Below, one piece after another: positions 9,008-17,483 of a stretch of 32,180 nt of DNA. The translations under genes and the position numbers were made by a program. The DNA is from Tistrella bauzanensis (lineage in GTDB: Bacteria; Pseudomonadota; Alphaproteobacteria; Tistrellales; Tistrellaceae): positions 1 through 32,180 of the forward strand of contig NZ_BMDZ01000061.1 in the NCBI RefSeq assembly GCF_014636235.1, written 5' to 3'. The first letter of the stretch is position 1, and each line of letters starts with the position of its first letter. The notes beneath the pieces were generated by a model, which was not told the DNA's origin, did not search any database, and saw nothing but the letters and a program-made list of their open reading frames with translations.

Positions 9008-9915
9008 TGTTCGCGTAACATCGCCAGGAACGACCCCAAGGCGGGATTGCTGTTCGCGTCTCGCCAACACGCCATGAAATTGACTTGGGTCGGACCGTCG
9101 TCGTCCCAGACTTCTCGGTAGACGACGCCTTCGTGGCGGACGCCCGTCGCGCCCTCGAACATCAGGAGCGTTCCATAGTTCGCACTGACCAGGCTCAGCA
9201 GCCTGTCCAGTGAAGCGTCCTGATGGACGATGTGCTGGGAGCCCACCGCATGACGAAGCTTCGGTGCGAGCAGCCCTTCCAGTTCCGGTCCAGGGCCTTG
9301 CTGCGGAACGAGGAACTTTTCATTTGCGAGATCCGCCCAGCGAATCCTCGGATTTTGGCCGAGCACATGATGCTCGGGGAAAGCCACGATCACCCGCTCG
9401 CTCCATAGTGGAAGCACGCGGCCGTCCCACGCCGTCGCTTGGCCGGTCATGATCGCAACATCGACGGCGTTGCCCGCGAGGGCGCAAAGCAGCCGCTCAT
9501 GGCTTCCATCGACCGTGCGCACATCCACATCCGGAAAGCGCCGATGGTATTCGACCAGCGTCGTGTGCATGTTCCCTGCCGAAGGAGAGGCATGAACGCC
9601 GATCGCCAGCAGGCCGAGTTCGCCACGGCTCCTGCTCCTGAGCCGCTGGAGTTCCGTATCCACGTCATCGAGGATCCGCTTGGCGCTCGCGACGAACTCC
9701 AGCCCCACCGTGGTGAGGCGGGTGCCGCCATTCGTCCTTTCGAACAACACCACGCCAAGCTGGCGCTCGATCTCGTGCAGCCGGCGGCTCAGGGTCGATT
9801 GGCGTATGTTCAGAGCTTCCGCCGCCTGTCGCAGGCTGCGGTGCTGTGACGTTACGAGCGCCAAACGCAAATCACGAAGCTCTATGTCCACGCCATTCAC
9901 ATCGTCGGCCCGCAT
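8971..9915 (-). CDS. LysR-family transcriptional regulator
   Basis: 314-residue LysR-type regulator. The N-terminal winged helix (about residues 8-68) is clear: LRQAAEALNIRQSTLSRRLH followed by RQLGVVLFERTNGGTRLT. A two-lobed substrate-binding domain follows (about 93-300). An AGGAGG lies 11 bases before the ATG. This regulator is a common partner of the trb-DUF2274 block in ICEs and may control transfer or adjacent cargo; the effector is unknown. It converges on and overlaps the DUF2274 gene by 37 bp. The next minus-strand gene upstream (fic) ends 92 bp away. Confidence 0.9.
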   Translation of the reverse strand: MRADDVNGVDIELRDLRLALVTSQHRSLRQAAEALNIRQSTLSRRLHEIERQLGVVLFERTNGGTRLTTVGLEFVASAKRILDDVDTELQRLRSRSRGELGLLAIGVHASPSAGNMHTTLVEYHRRFPDVDVRTVDGSHERLLCALAGNAVDVAIMTGQATAWDGRVLPLWSERVIVAFPEHHVLGQNPRIRWADLANEKFLVPQQGPGPELEGLLAPKLRHAVGSQHIVHQDASLDRLLSLVSANYGTLLMFEGATGVRHEGVVYREVWDDDGPTQVNFMACWRDANSNPALGSFLAMLREHYSDFSAEPPVA

Positions 9916-10007
9916 ACGCGCCGACGCCTCCTACAAACTTTGCCGCCCCTCTCTGTTCGCCTCCATCTCGATATACGTTGCGCTTGGTTTAGATTTCCCC
10001 CGGCGCG

Positions 10008-11183
10008 TCAGGCCGGCAACGGATCCGTGCCGCGATCGAGCAAGGCCAGATACTCCGAATAGGCATAAATCCGGCCGCGTTGCCGTCCCGTGGTCTCGCG
10101 CACGACGTTGATCTTGGCAAGATTTTCCAGCGCGGAGCCGGCGGTCGGGAAGGAGACGGCGAGTTTCTCGGAGACAGTCTGGATGGTGACGATCGGGCTG
10201 GCTTGCATCAATTCATGGACGCGGAGCGCGGATGGGGCCGCGCGGCCGAGGCCTGCGATCTGCTGTCGGTGAGTATCGAACATGGCGATGAGATCACGCG
10301 CCGTCGCGGAGGCTTGTTCCGCGGTCTCCGCGACGCCGGTCAGGAAAAACTCCATCCAGGTCTCCCAGGTCCCAGCCTGGCGGACCTCCTGCAGGAGCCG
10401 GTAATAGTCGTCGCGCCGGGATTTCAGGAACAGACTGAGATAGAGGATCGGCTCGCGCAGCACCCCCGCCTCGCACAGGATCAGCGTGATGAGCAGCCGG
10501 CCCAGGCGCCCGTTGCCGTCGAGAAAAGGGTGGATCGTCTCGAACTGGACGTGGGCCAGGCCCGCCCGGATGAGCGGGGGCAGCGCCGGATCTTCGCTAT
10601 GTAGGAAGCGCTCCAGCGCATCGAGACACTCGTCCAGCCGATTCGGCGGCGGCGGCACGAACAGCGCGTTGCCGGGTCGGGTTCCGCCGATCCAGTTCTG
10701 CGAGCGGCGAAACTCGCCCGGTTGCTTCGCGGCGCCCCGTCCCGACTTGAGCAGGATGGCGTGCATTTCGCGGATCAGCCGGAGTGACAACGGAAATCCG
10801 CCACGCATCCGGGAGACGCCGTGCTCGATCGCCGCGACGTAGTTCGAGACTTCGGTGACGTCGTCGAGTTCGACCGCCGGCGCCTCGTGGTTTTCGAACA
10901 GCAGCAGATCGGAAAGCGAGGATTGCGTCCCCTCGATCTGAGAGGACAGGAGGGCTTCCTTGCGGACGTACATGTAGAGGAACAAAGGCGTCGAGGGCAG
11001 GATCGTCGTCACGCCATCGAGGCGCCCGACCGCGGCGATGGCGCGCTCATAGACCTGCATGAATCGTCCGAGTTCGAGCGGCGGATTCGGCGGCAGCGGG
11101 GTAGGTACGTAGGCGCGCACGCGCTCGCCTCCCGCGCTCGTTTCGACATATGCCCCGAGCCTTTGGTTCTTTCCGTTCGTCAC
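10008..11183 (-). CDS. Fic-domain AMP transferase, class II, with C-terminal winged helix
   Basis: Fic protein expected to transfer AMP (or another nucleotide moiety) to a target protein. The start is GTG 11183, giving 391 residues. The inhibitory helix motif (S/T)xxxE(G/N) is present as S80-SQI-E84-G85 ahead of the core, making it class II and self-inhibited. The active-site motif HPFLDGNGRLGR (218-229) is complete. The C-terminus (about 310-391) reads like a winged helix (HELMQASPIVTIQTVSEKLAVSFPTAGSALENL), so it may bind its own promoter. It is the only obvious cargo gene between the trb operon and the element end. Paired palindromes lie just upstream. No separate antitoxin gene is seen, as expected for class II. 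Confidence 0.92.
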   Translation of the reverse strand: MTNGKNQRLGAYVETSAGGERVRAYVPTPLPPNPPLELGRFMQVYERAIAAVGRLDGVTTILPSTPLFLYMYVRKEALLSSQIEGTQSSLSDLLLFENHEAPAVELDDVTEVSNYVAAIEHGVSRMRGGFPLSLRLIREMHAILLKSGRGAAKQPGEFRRSQNWIGGTRPGNALFVPPPPNRLDECLDALERFLHSEDPALPPLIRAGLAHVQFETIHPFLDGNGRLGRLLITLILCEAGVLREPILYLSLFLKSRRDDYYRLLQEVRQAGTWETWMEFFLTGVAETAEQASATARDLIAMFDTHRQQIAGLGRAAPSALRVHELMQASPIVTIQTVSEKLAVSFPTAGSALENLAKINVVRETTGRQRGRIYAYSEYLALLDRGTDPLPA

Positions 11184-11191
11184 AAGCGATC

Positions 11192-11260
11192 CTTTAATTA
11201 GCCTTGCTGCTATTAAAGCATATCGCCATACAGCTTAATAGCTGGTGGGGCTAATTCAAG
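11192..11260 (-). promoter_or_regulatory. Putative operator: two tandem AT-rich inverted repeats upstream of fic
   Basis: Two related inverted repeats precede the fic GTG. The proximal pair is CTTTAATTAG (11192-11201), an 8-base spacer, then CTATTAAAG (11210-11218). The distal pair is CTTAATAG (11234-11241), a 9-base spacer, then CTAATTCAAG (11251-11260). Their centres are about 42 bp apart, near four helical turns. The AT-rich half sites stand out in high-GC DNA. Autoregulation by the Fic winged helix is an inference. Confidence 0.55.
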
Positions 11261-11398
11261 GCTGCCGGCATGACGCTGCGCTCACAGGCGCAGGCAATTG
11301 GGAGCACGACAGGGCGAGGATGTGGTCTGGCTCGACATCTTCGAGCCCTCAGCCAACCTGATCCGAATCGCGCCACAAGGCGCAAATCTAGGGGAGGT

Positions 11399-11475
11399 TG
11401 GCGCACCCGACACGATTCGAACGTGTGGCCTCCACCTTCGGAGGGTGGCGCTCTATCCAGCTGAGCTACGGGTGC
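11399..11475 (-). tRNA. tRNA-Arg (anticodon CCG), complete
   Basis: Complete cloverleaf on the minus strand, mature body 11402-11475 with CCA encoded at 11399-11401. The acceptor pair GCACCCG/CGGGTGC is perfect, the D-arm is GCTC/GAGC, the anticodon stem CCACC/GGTGG encloses loop CTCCGAA (anticodon CCG), and the T-arm is ACACG TTCGAAT CGTGT. It reads arginine CGG codons. It lies inside the element end, 250 bp from a broken second copy, and has its own matched acceptor stem, so it is not a simple hybrid of the two. A weak promoter candidate is TTGACC (11510-11515) - 17 bp - CTAGGC (11487-11492). Confidence 0.95.
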
Positions 11476-11726
11476 ATCTCAATTTCGCCTAGCCCGACCG
11501 ACCTATGAGGGTCAACGGATTCGGCCTTCACAAACCAAACCTACATCGCGGCCGCTGGGCGACTACGCCCCACTATCCGCTGTTCCGCCCCCGTTCTCCG
11601 AAAACTGCTTACGCGGTGCTTACGCGAAAATTTTTCGGGGTTGAGTGGCGTCTGCAGGATCACTCAAGCTACTGTTTTTACAAACCTTTCTTTAGTTACT
11701 CACTCACGAAACACCCTTGACATCAG
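11476..11726. other. Putative element end (att flank) with direct repeats and palindrome
   Basis: No credible gene. The stretch has direct repeats TGCTTACGCG at 11606-11615 and 11617-11626 (11-bp period), directly followed by the palindrome CGAAAATTTTTCG (11625-11637). There is also an inverted repeat TTGAGTG (11641-11647)/CACTCAA (11661-11667). Short direct repeats beside a tRNA core are what tyrosine-recombinase arm sites look like, so this is read as the inner flank of an attachment site. It is more AT-rich than its surroundings. Confidence 0.45.
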
Positions 11727-11767
11727 CCTTCGGAGGGCGGCGCTCTATCCAACTGAGCTACGAGTGC
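11727..11767 (-). pseudogene. 5' half of a second tRNA-Arg(CCG), broken past the anticodon
   Basis: On the minus strand this 41-nt block matches the 5' part of the complete tRNA-Arg at 38 of 41 positions. It covers the acceptor 5' strand GCACTCG, the D-arm, the anticodon stem and loop CTCCGAA, and the first bases of the 3' stem. Beyond 11726 the sequence is unrelated, so no T-arm or acceptor 3' strand exists. The breakpoint in the anticodon arm suits a site-specific recombination core. Most likely the remnant of the native chromosomal gene (attachment site). Confidence 0.8.
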
Positions 11768-11926
11768 TTGGCCGCATCAAATGTGCAGCGGACGGCGGGA
11801 AGCCTTGGCCCCCGGCGTCGAGGTCGGGACATTAGCCGAAGGCGGGGGCGCAGTAAAGGGCTTCGCGCAGGGAAAATGCGGGGGGAAATTGCGGTGCCGC
11901 CCGGCGGGTGGCGGGGCGGCTGGCGG

Positions 11927-12952
11927 TCAGGCGGCGGCGCTGCTTGAGGGGGCGGGCGGGGTGTCGCCGGTGGCAGGCTCGCCGGCGGCGTCGGCCTCGC
12001 GGGTCAGGCGCAGGAACAGGTCTTCCAGGTCGGGCTCACGCGTGGTGATGTCGGCGACGGTGAGGCCGGCGGCGGTGACCGCGGCCAGCAGGCGGCCGAC
12101 CGGGGTTTCGCTGGGGCGGAACTGGAAGCTGACGGTGGACGCCTCGGCATCGATCATGGCGCCGAAGGCCGCGAGCGGCGCCGGCATCCGCTCGGGGCTG
12201 ACCGGCTCGGCCACCCGCACCACCAGTTCCTTGGCATCGAGCTGCGACAGCAACACCTCGCGCCGGTCGCAGGCGATCAGTCGGCCGCGATTGATGATCG
12301 CGATCCGGTCGCAGAGCTGTTCCGCCTCTTCGAGATAATGCGTGGTCAGCACCACCGTGGTGCCGGCAGCGTTCAACTCGCGCACGTAATCCCACAGCTT
12401 GCGGCGCAGTTCGATATCGACACCGGCGGTGGGTTCGTCGAGCACCAGCACCGGCGGGTTGTGGACCATCGCCTTGGCGACCAGCAGCCGGCGGCGCATG
12501 CCGCCAGAGAGTGTGCGGGCATAGCTGTCGGCCTTGTCGTCGAGCCCGACCGCGCGCAGCAGTTCCATGGTCCGGCGTTCCGATTTCGGCACGCCATAGA
12601 AGCCGGCCTGAAGCTCCAGCGCCTCACGCGGGGTGAAGAACGGGTCGAGCACCAGTTCCTGCGGCACGATGCCGATGGCCAGCCTGGCATCGCGCTGGCG
12701 GCGGTCGAGATCGCGGCCCCAGATCGCGACGGATCCCGATGTCTTGTGGATCAGCCCGGCCAGGATGTTGATGAAGGTGGATTTGCCGGCGCCGTTGGGC
12801 CCCAGCAATGCGAACATCGAGCCCCGTGGCACATCCAGCGACACGCCGTGCAGCGCGGTCTTGCCGCCGGCATAGACCTTGCGCAGATCCCGCGCCGAGA
12901 TGGCGAGATCGGGGGCGGTTTGATCGGGCGTGGAACGGGAGAAGGCTGACAT
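11927..12952 (-). CDS. ABC transporter ATP-binding protein, ABC-2/drug-export type
   Basis: 341-residue ATPase subunit of an ABC exporter of the YadG/DrrA kind, acting at the inner membrane. Walker A GPNGAGKST lies near residue 53, the signature LSGGMRRR near 148, Walker B VLVLDEPTAGVD near 168, and the switch His in TTHYLEEAEQLCDR. A C-terminal extension (about 235-341) is normal for this group. No permease is adjacent: the downstream side (left) runs into the tRNA-Arg fragment after about 160 bp. Either the permease is elsewhere or it was separated by element insertion. Substrate unknown. Confidence 0.88.
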   Translation of the reverse strand: MSAFSRSTPDQTAPDLAISARDLRKVYAGGKTALHGVSLDVPRGSMFALLGPNGAGKSTFINILAGLIHKTSGSVAIWGRDLDRRQRDARLAIGIVPQELVLDPFFTPREALELQAGFYGVPKSERRTMELLRAVGLDDKADSYARTLSGGMRRRLLVAKAMVHNPPVLVLDEPTAGVDIELRRKLWDYVRELNAAGTTVVLTTHYLEEAEQLCDRIAIINRGRLIACDRREVLLSQLDAKELVVRVAEPVSPERMPAPLAAFGAMIDAEASTVSFQFRPSETPVGRLLAAVTAAGLTVADITTREPDLEDLFLRLTREADAAGEPATGDTPPAPSSSAAA

Positions 12953-13104
12953 CGGGCACGCTTTCGATTCCGGCCGGCAGTGTCGCCGGCACGCTGACGG
13001 GGGCCGCCGGGTGCGGTCGCGCGGTGTGGCCTGTGGGCCGCGCCGCGATTTAGCGGCGACGCACCCTTGCGCCCGTGCCGACCTTGGGTATCATCGGGCC
13101 ACCG

Positions 13105-13129
13105 TCCGGTCAAATATCATCCGGTCAAA
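13105..13129 (+). repeat. Short direct repeat upstream of the zinc-finger gene
   Basis: TCCGGTCAAA occurs at 13105-13114 and again at 13120-13129, a 15-bp period, about 25 bp before the ATG at 13155. It could be a regulator site or chance; no clear promoter elements were recognised around it. Confidence 0.3.
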
Positions 13130-13154
13130 CGTTATCAGCCCAGGGTCGCGCCTC

Positions 13155-13334
13155 ATGGAACCCGTAGAGACCGTCATCGTCGAACAGACCCATGTCGCCT
13201 GCGAGGGCAGCGGCGGTGCGCTTGGCCATCCGCGCGTCTTCCTGAACATGGAAGGCAAGGGCTATGTCGACTGCCCCTATTGCGGCCGCCATTTCGTGCT
13301 GAAGCCGGGCGCGAAGGTGGCGCACGGCCACTGA
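13155..13334 (+). CDS. zf-CHCC zinc-finger protein (NDUFS6-like)
   Basis: 59-residue protein of the zf-CHCC family, related to the zinc-binding tail of mitochondrial complex I subunit NDUFS6. The zinc ligands fit Cys16, His25, Cys40 and Cys43 (CEGSGGALGHPRVFL then VDCPYCGRHFVL). Alphaproteobacteria commonly carry this stand-alone form; its role, possibly complex I maturation, is inferred from the eukaryotic relative. It is divergent from the ABC gene, with a 202-bp shared upstream region, and is followed by 230 bp before polA. Confidence 0.88.
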   Translation: MEPVETVIVEQTHVACEGSGGALGHPRVFLNMEGKGYVDCPYCGRHFVLKPGAKVAHGH

Positions 13335-13564
13335 GTTCGCCGGATCTGCGCCTGACGGACCACCTGCCCCCGGGTCGCCATCCTGCGTGACCCGGGCCGT
13401 TTGTGTTGGCGGGATGTGGTGTGCCGGCACAGGCTGCCGGGCGTGACAATGCCGGCCGCTGGCGGATATGGTCCGGCCCCGTTCCATGCCATACTGCGTG
13501 CGGCCTTCCCCGGCATCGATCTGCCGCCCCGACCGGAGGCCGCCCCCGCCCGTCCGGAGGACAG

Positions 13565-16447
13565 ATGAGCGACCCCACGACCGACAGCCCCGTCATTCCG
13601 GCTTCCTCCGGCTCTTCGGCGCCGCTCTATCTGATCGACGGATCGGGCTATATCTTCCGCGCCTTTCACGCCCTGCCGCCGCTGACCCGGCCCGACGGGA
13701 CGCCGGTGAACGCGGTCTATGGTTTCTGCGCGATGATTTTGAAGCTGATCGAGGATCTGAAGGCCGAGCGGCTGGCGGTGATCTTCGATGCCGGCCGGCG
13801 CAGCTTCCGCAACGACATCTATCCCGAATACAAGGCCCACCGGCCCGAGGCGCCCGAGGAACTGGTGCCGCAGTTCCCGCTGATCCGCGACGCCACCCGC
13901 GCCTTCGCGCTGCCCTGCATCGAGATGGTGGGGTATGAGGCTGACGACCTGATCGCCAGCTATGCCCGCGCCGCCCGCGATGCCGGCCAGGAGGTGGTGA
14001 TCGTGTCGGCCGACAAGGATCTGATGCAGCTTGTCCGCGACGGCGTGGCGCTGATGGACCCGATGAAGGCGAAGCGCATCGGGGCCGATCAGGTGTTCGA
14101 GAAATTCGGCGTCGCCCCCGACCGGGTGGTGGATGTTCAGGCGCTGGCCGGCGACAGCACCGACAATGTGCCCGGCGTGCCCGGCATCGGCATCAAGACC
14201 GCCGCCCAGCTTATCGGCGAGTATGGCGATCTGGACACGCTGCTGGCACGGGCATCCGAGATCAAACAGCCCAAACGCCGTCAGAACCTGATCGAGCATG
14301 CCGACAAGGCCCGGATGTCGCGTGAACTGGTGCGGCTGCGCGAGGATGTGGCCCTGCCCGACCCGCTGGGCAGCCTGCATGTGGGCGAGATGGTCCCGGA
14401 AGTGGTGCTGTCTTTCCTGGAGCAGCAGGGCTTCAGCTCGCTGATCGCCAAGCTCAGGCCGCATCTGGGCCATATCAAACCGGTCACCGGCGGCAGCGCC
14501 GGCGCCGGTGCCGCGGCGGTGGCCGACGAGATCAGCGAGGCCGGCCGCCATTACGAGCTGGTGCAGGACGAGGCGGCGCTGGCGCGCTGGATCGAGGCCG
14601 CGACCGAGGCCGGGATCGTCGGCTTCGACACCGAGACGACCGGGCTGGACCCGCACCGGGCATCGCTGGTGGGGCTGTCGCTGGCGGTGTCGCCGGGGCG
14701 CGCCTGCTATGTGCCATTGCGCCATGTGGCGGCTGCCGAAAAGCAGGGCGCGCTGGATCTGAGTGCCGCACAGGGCGGTCTGGATCTGGCCGGCGACGGC
14801 GGCAGCCGTGATGTCGGGGCAGGCGATGACGGCGCCCCGCCGGTGCAGATCCCGGTCGGCCGGGCGCTTGAGATGCTGAAGCCGCTGCTGGAGGCGCCGG
14901 GGGTGCTGAAAGTGGGCCAGAACATCAAATACGACATGATCATCATGGCCCGCGAGGGCATTCTGGTGTCGCCCATCGACGACACCATGGTGATGTCATA
15001 CGCGCTGGACGGCACCCGCCACGGCCACGGCATGGACGAGCTGGCGCAGATCCATCTGGGCGTGACGCCGATTTCCTTCGACGCGGTGACCGGCCGGGGC
15101 CGCGACCGGATCAGCTTCGCCGCCGTGACGCTGGACCGCGCCTGCGCCTATGCCGCGGAGGATGCCGACATCACCCTGAACCTGCACCGGATGCTGAAGC
15201 CCCGGCTGGCGGCCGAGCATGTCCGGGCGCTGTATGAGCGCACCGACCGGGCGCTGGTGCCGGTGTTGGCGCGGATGGAACGGCGCGGTATCCGGGTCGA
15301 CCGCGAGGCGCTGGGCCGGGCGTCGCGCGAGTTCGCCGACGCCATGGCGATCCTTGAGGCGCGCATCCACGAACTGGCCGGCGAGAGCTTCAATGTCGGC
15401 AGCCCCAAACAGCTTGGCGAGATCCTGTTCGACAAGCTGAACCTGCCCGGCGGCAAGAAGGGCAAGACCGGCGCTTATGCCACCGGCGCCGATATCCTGC
15501 AGAAACTGGTGGTCGAGGGCCATGAACTGCCGGCCAAGGTGCTGGACTGGCGCCAACTGGCCAAGCTGAAGAACACCTATGCCGACGCCCTGGTCGAGAC
15601 CATCAACCCGGAAACCGGCCGGGTGCATACCAGCTTCGCGCTGACCATCACCACCACCGGCCGGCTGTCGTCGAACGACCCCAACCTTCAGAACATTCCG
15701 GTGCGCACCGTTGAGGGCCGGCGCATCCGCCGCGCTTTCGTGCCCGATCCGGGCTTCGTGCTGATGTCGGCCGATTACAGCCAGATCGAACTGCGCCTGC
15801 TGGCCGATATCGCCGGCATCACCACGCTCCGCGACGCCTTCCGCGACGGCATCGACATTCATGCCCTGACCGCATCGCAGGTGTTCGGCGTGCCGGTGGA
15901 CGGCATGGACCCGATGGTGCGCCGCAAGGCCAAGGCGATCAATTTCGGCATCATCTATGGCATCAGCGCCTTCGGGCTGGCCCAGCAGCTTGACATTCCG
16001 CAATCGGAATCCCGCCGCTATATCGAGGCCTATTTCGAGCGCTATCCCGGCATCCGCGATTATATGGAGCGCGCCAAGGCCGATGCCCGCGCCCATGGCT
16101 TCGTGACCACCATCTTCGGCCGCAAATGCTGGACGCCGGACATCTCGGCCAAGAACCCGGCGCTGCGGGCCTTCGCCGAGCGGGCGGCGATCAACGCCCC
16201 GCTTCAGGGATCGGCCGCCGATATCGTGCGGCTGGCCATGGTGCAACTGGACCGGGCGCTGGAGGCAAGCCCGCTGGGCGCGCGGATGCTGCTGCAGGTG
16301 CACGACGAAATCCTGCTGGAAGTGCCGGTGGCCGAGGTGGACGAAACGTCGGCGCTGGTGCGTCAGGTGATGCAGGATGTGGTGTCGCGGCCGGTGCCCT
16401 ATGTGGTCGAGGTCGGCATCGGCGATAACTGGGATGCGGCGCATTGA
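13565..16447 (+). CDS. polA: DNA polymerase I
   Basis: 960-residue DNA polymerase I with all three domains. The 5' nuclease domain starts at about residue 20 (LYLIDGSGYIFRAFHALPPL). The 3'-5' exonuclease carries Exo I FDTETTGLDP near 353, Exo II GQNIKYD and Exo III YAAEDAD, so proofreading appears intact. The polymerase domain has motif A SADYSQIELR near 735, motif B RRKAKAINFGIIYG near 785, and motif C VHDE near 912. The start ATG 13565 is preceded by GGAGGACAG, a good ribosome-binding site. The exonuclease domain has a Gly/Asp-rich insert around residues 400-430 (AAQGGLDLAGDGGSRDVGAG) that looks like a variable loop. The stop overlaps the possible TTG start of the glycosylase gene. Confidence 0.98.
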   Translation: MSDPTTDSPVIPASSGSSAPLYLIDGSGYIFRAFHALPPLTRPDGTPVNAVYGFCAMILKLIEDLKAERLAVIFDAGRRSFRNDIYPEYKAHRPEAPEELVPQFPLIRDATRAFALPCIEMVGYEADDLIASYARAARDAGQEVVIVSADKDLMQLVRDGVALMDPMKAKRIGADQVFEKFGVAPDRVVDVQALAGDSTDNVPGVPGIGIKTAAQLIGEYGDLDTLLARASEIKQPKRRQNLIEHADKARMSRELVRLREDVALPDPLGSLHVGEMVPEVVLSFLEQQGFSSLIAKLRPHLGHIKPVTGGSAGAGAAAVADEISEAGRHYELVQDEAALARWIEAATEAGIVGFDTETTGLDPHRASLVGLSLAVSPGRACYVPLRHVAAAEKQGALDLSAAQGGLDLAGDGGSRDVGAGDDGAPPVQIPVGRALEMLKPLLEAPGVLKVGQNIKYDMIIMAREGILVSPIDDTMVMSYALDGTRHGHGMDELAQIHLGVTPISFDAVTGRGRDRISFAAVTLDRACAYAAEDADITLNLHRMLKPRLAAEHVRALYERTDRALVPVLARMERRGIRVDREALGRASREFADAMAILEARIHELAGESFNVGSPKQLGEILFDKLNLPGGKKGKTGAYATGADILQKLVVEGHELPAKVLDWRQLAKLKNTYADALVETINPETGRVHTSFALTITTTGRLSSNDPNLQNIPVRTVEGRRIRRAFVPDPGFVLMSADYSQIELRLLADIAGITTLRDAFRDGIDIHALTASQVFGVPVDGMDPMVRRKAKAINFGIIYGISAFGLAQQLDIPQSESRRYIEAYFERYPGIRDYMERAKADARAHGFVTTIFGRKCWTPDISAKNPALRAFAERAAINAPLQGSAADIVRLAMVQLDRALEASPLGARMLLQVHDEILLEVPVAEVDETSALVRQVMQDVVSRPVPYVVEVGIGDNWDAAH

Positions 16448-17472
16448 CCGGCATGGGCGGAGACGATAGCGGCCAGGTGGCGGCCGCTGACGCCGGCAGG
16501 CCGCCAGTGGTGGCGCCGGGGCTGATCGCGGCGCCGGCCGGCATCGATCTGGTCGCGGCCTTTGCCGGGCTGGCCGCCCATGGCGATGACGGGCTGGTGC
16601 GGCTGGACGGCGACCGGCTGTACACGATCGAGCGGCTGGACCGCACGGCGGTGGCGGTGGAAACCACGCTGACCCCCGATGACCATGGCCATCTGGCGGT
16701 GGTGGTGGAGGCGGGCGCCGTGGCGCTGCTGGAGCGGGCGACACAGGCCATCGCCGCACGGCTGCATCTGCCGGGTGCGGCGTTCATGGCGTTGATGGCC
16801 GAGGATCCGGTGATCCGGCGGGCGCATCAGACGGCAGGCACCCGCCCGACCCTGCTCTATCCCGAACCGCTGGTGGTGCTGTTGCGCACGATCAGCGCCC
16901 AACTGGTCAATCTGGCCTGGGCGGCGACCACCCGGCGACGGCTGGCCGATGGTTTCGGCATCACCCGGCCGGTGGGGCAGGGCTGGGTGATCGATATCGA
17001 CCCGGCGCGGATCGCGGCGCTGGACCCCGACGAGATCAAGGCGCTGCAATTCACCGGCGCCAAGGCGCGGGCGATCGTGGCGGTGGCGCAGGCGATCCTG
17101 GCCGGGGATCTGGACGCCGCCGCACTGTCGCGGCTGGACACGCCCGCCATCCGCGCCCGGCTGACCGCGATCGCCGGCATCGGCGACTGGACCGCGGATT
17201 GGGTGCTGGCGCGCGGGCTGGGCCGGCCGGTGGTGGCCACCGGCGATCTTGGCGTGCGCAAGGCGGTGGCCCGGGCCTATTTCGGCCAGGAGATCATCCC
17301 GGCCACCGATGTTGCGCGGGCGACCAGCCATTGGGGGGCGGCGGCGCTGGACGCTCAGACCCTGCTGCTGGCCACGCTGTCATCGGCCGGCGCCGAAGGC
17401 GCCACGCCGAGGATGGCTGCGCGGCCGCGCCCGGGCGTGGTCCGCCGCCCGAAGGCGGAGACACGATCGTGA
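16444..17472 (+). CDS. AlkA-like DNA-3-methyladenine glycosylase II
   Basis: HhH-GPD superfamily glycosylase that removes alkylated bases in base-excision repair. The frame starts at a TTG overlapping the polA stop, or at ATG 16453; the difference is three residues. An N-terminal region of about 120 residues precedes the catalytic part. Catalytic-domain signatures are LLRTISAQLVNLAWAA, then the helix-hairpin-helix LTAIAGIGDWTADWVLARGL, then ATGDLGVRKA, where Asp is the expected catalytic residue. At 342 residues it is longer than E. coli AlkA (282). It is probably co-transcribed with polA, pairing repair excision with resynthesis. Confidence 0.88.
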   Translation: MTGMGGDDSGQVAAADAGRPPVVAPGLIAAPAGIDLVAAFAGLAAHGDDGLVRLDGDRLYTIERLDRTAVAVETTLTPDDHGHLAVVVEAGAVALLERATQAIAARLHLPGAAFMALMAEDPVIRRAHQTAGTRPTLLYPEPLVVLLRTISAQLVNLAWAATTRRRLADGFGITRPVGQGWVIDIDPARIAALDPDEIKALQFTGAKARAIVAVAQAILAGDLDAAALSRLDTPAIRARLTAIAGIGDWTADWVLARGLGRPVVATGDLGVRKAVARAYFGQEIIPATDVARATSHWGAAALDAQTLLLATLSSAGAEGATPRMAARPRPGVVRRPKAETRS

Positions 17473-17483
17473 TGCGCGCTTAA

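Noticed and set aside
11298-11492. Small ORF with GAPDTIRTCGLHLRRVALYPAEL
   Set aside because: This is the plus-strand translation of the tRNA-Arg gene, a common false protein. The part before it (GEDVVWLDIFEPSANL) is too short to call a remnant.
11641-11667. TTGAGTG/CACTCAA inverted repeat as a terminator
   Set aside because: 13-nt loop, 7-bp stem and no immediate T run on either strand; more likely part of the attachment region.
11717-11947. Small ORF beginning MTSAFGGRRSIQLSYE
   Set aside because: Translation of the tRNA-Arg fragment and GC-rich spacer, no support.
13277-14725. 482-codon minus-strand open frame opposite the polA start
   Set aside because: Shadow of polA codon usage; no recognisable domain and no ribosome-binding site.
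14996-16759. 587-codon minus-strand open frame opposite polA
   Set aside because: Antisense of intact polA, low-complexity Arg/His/Gln composition, no family features.
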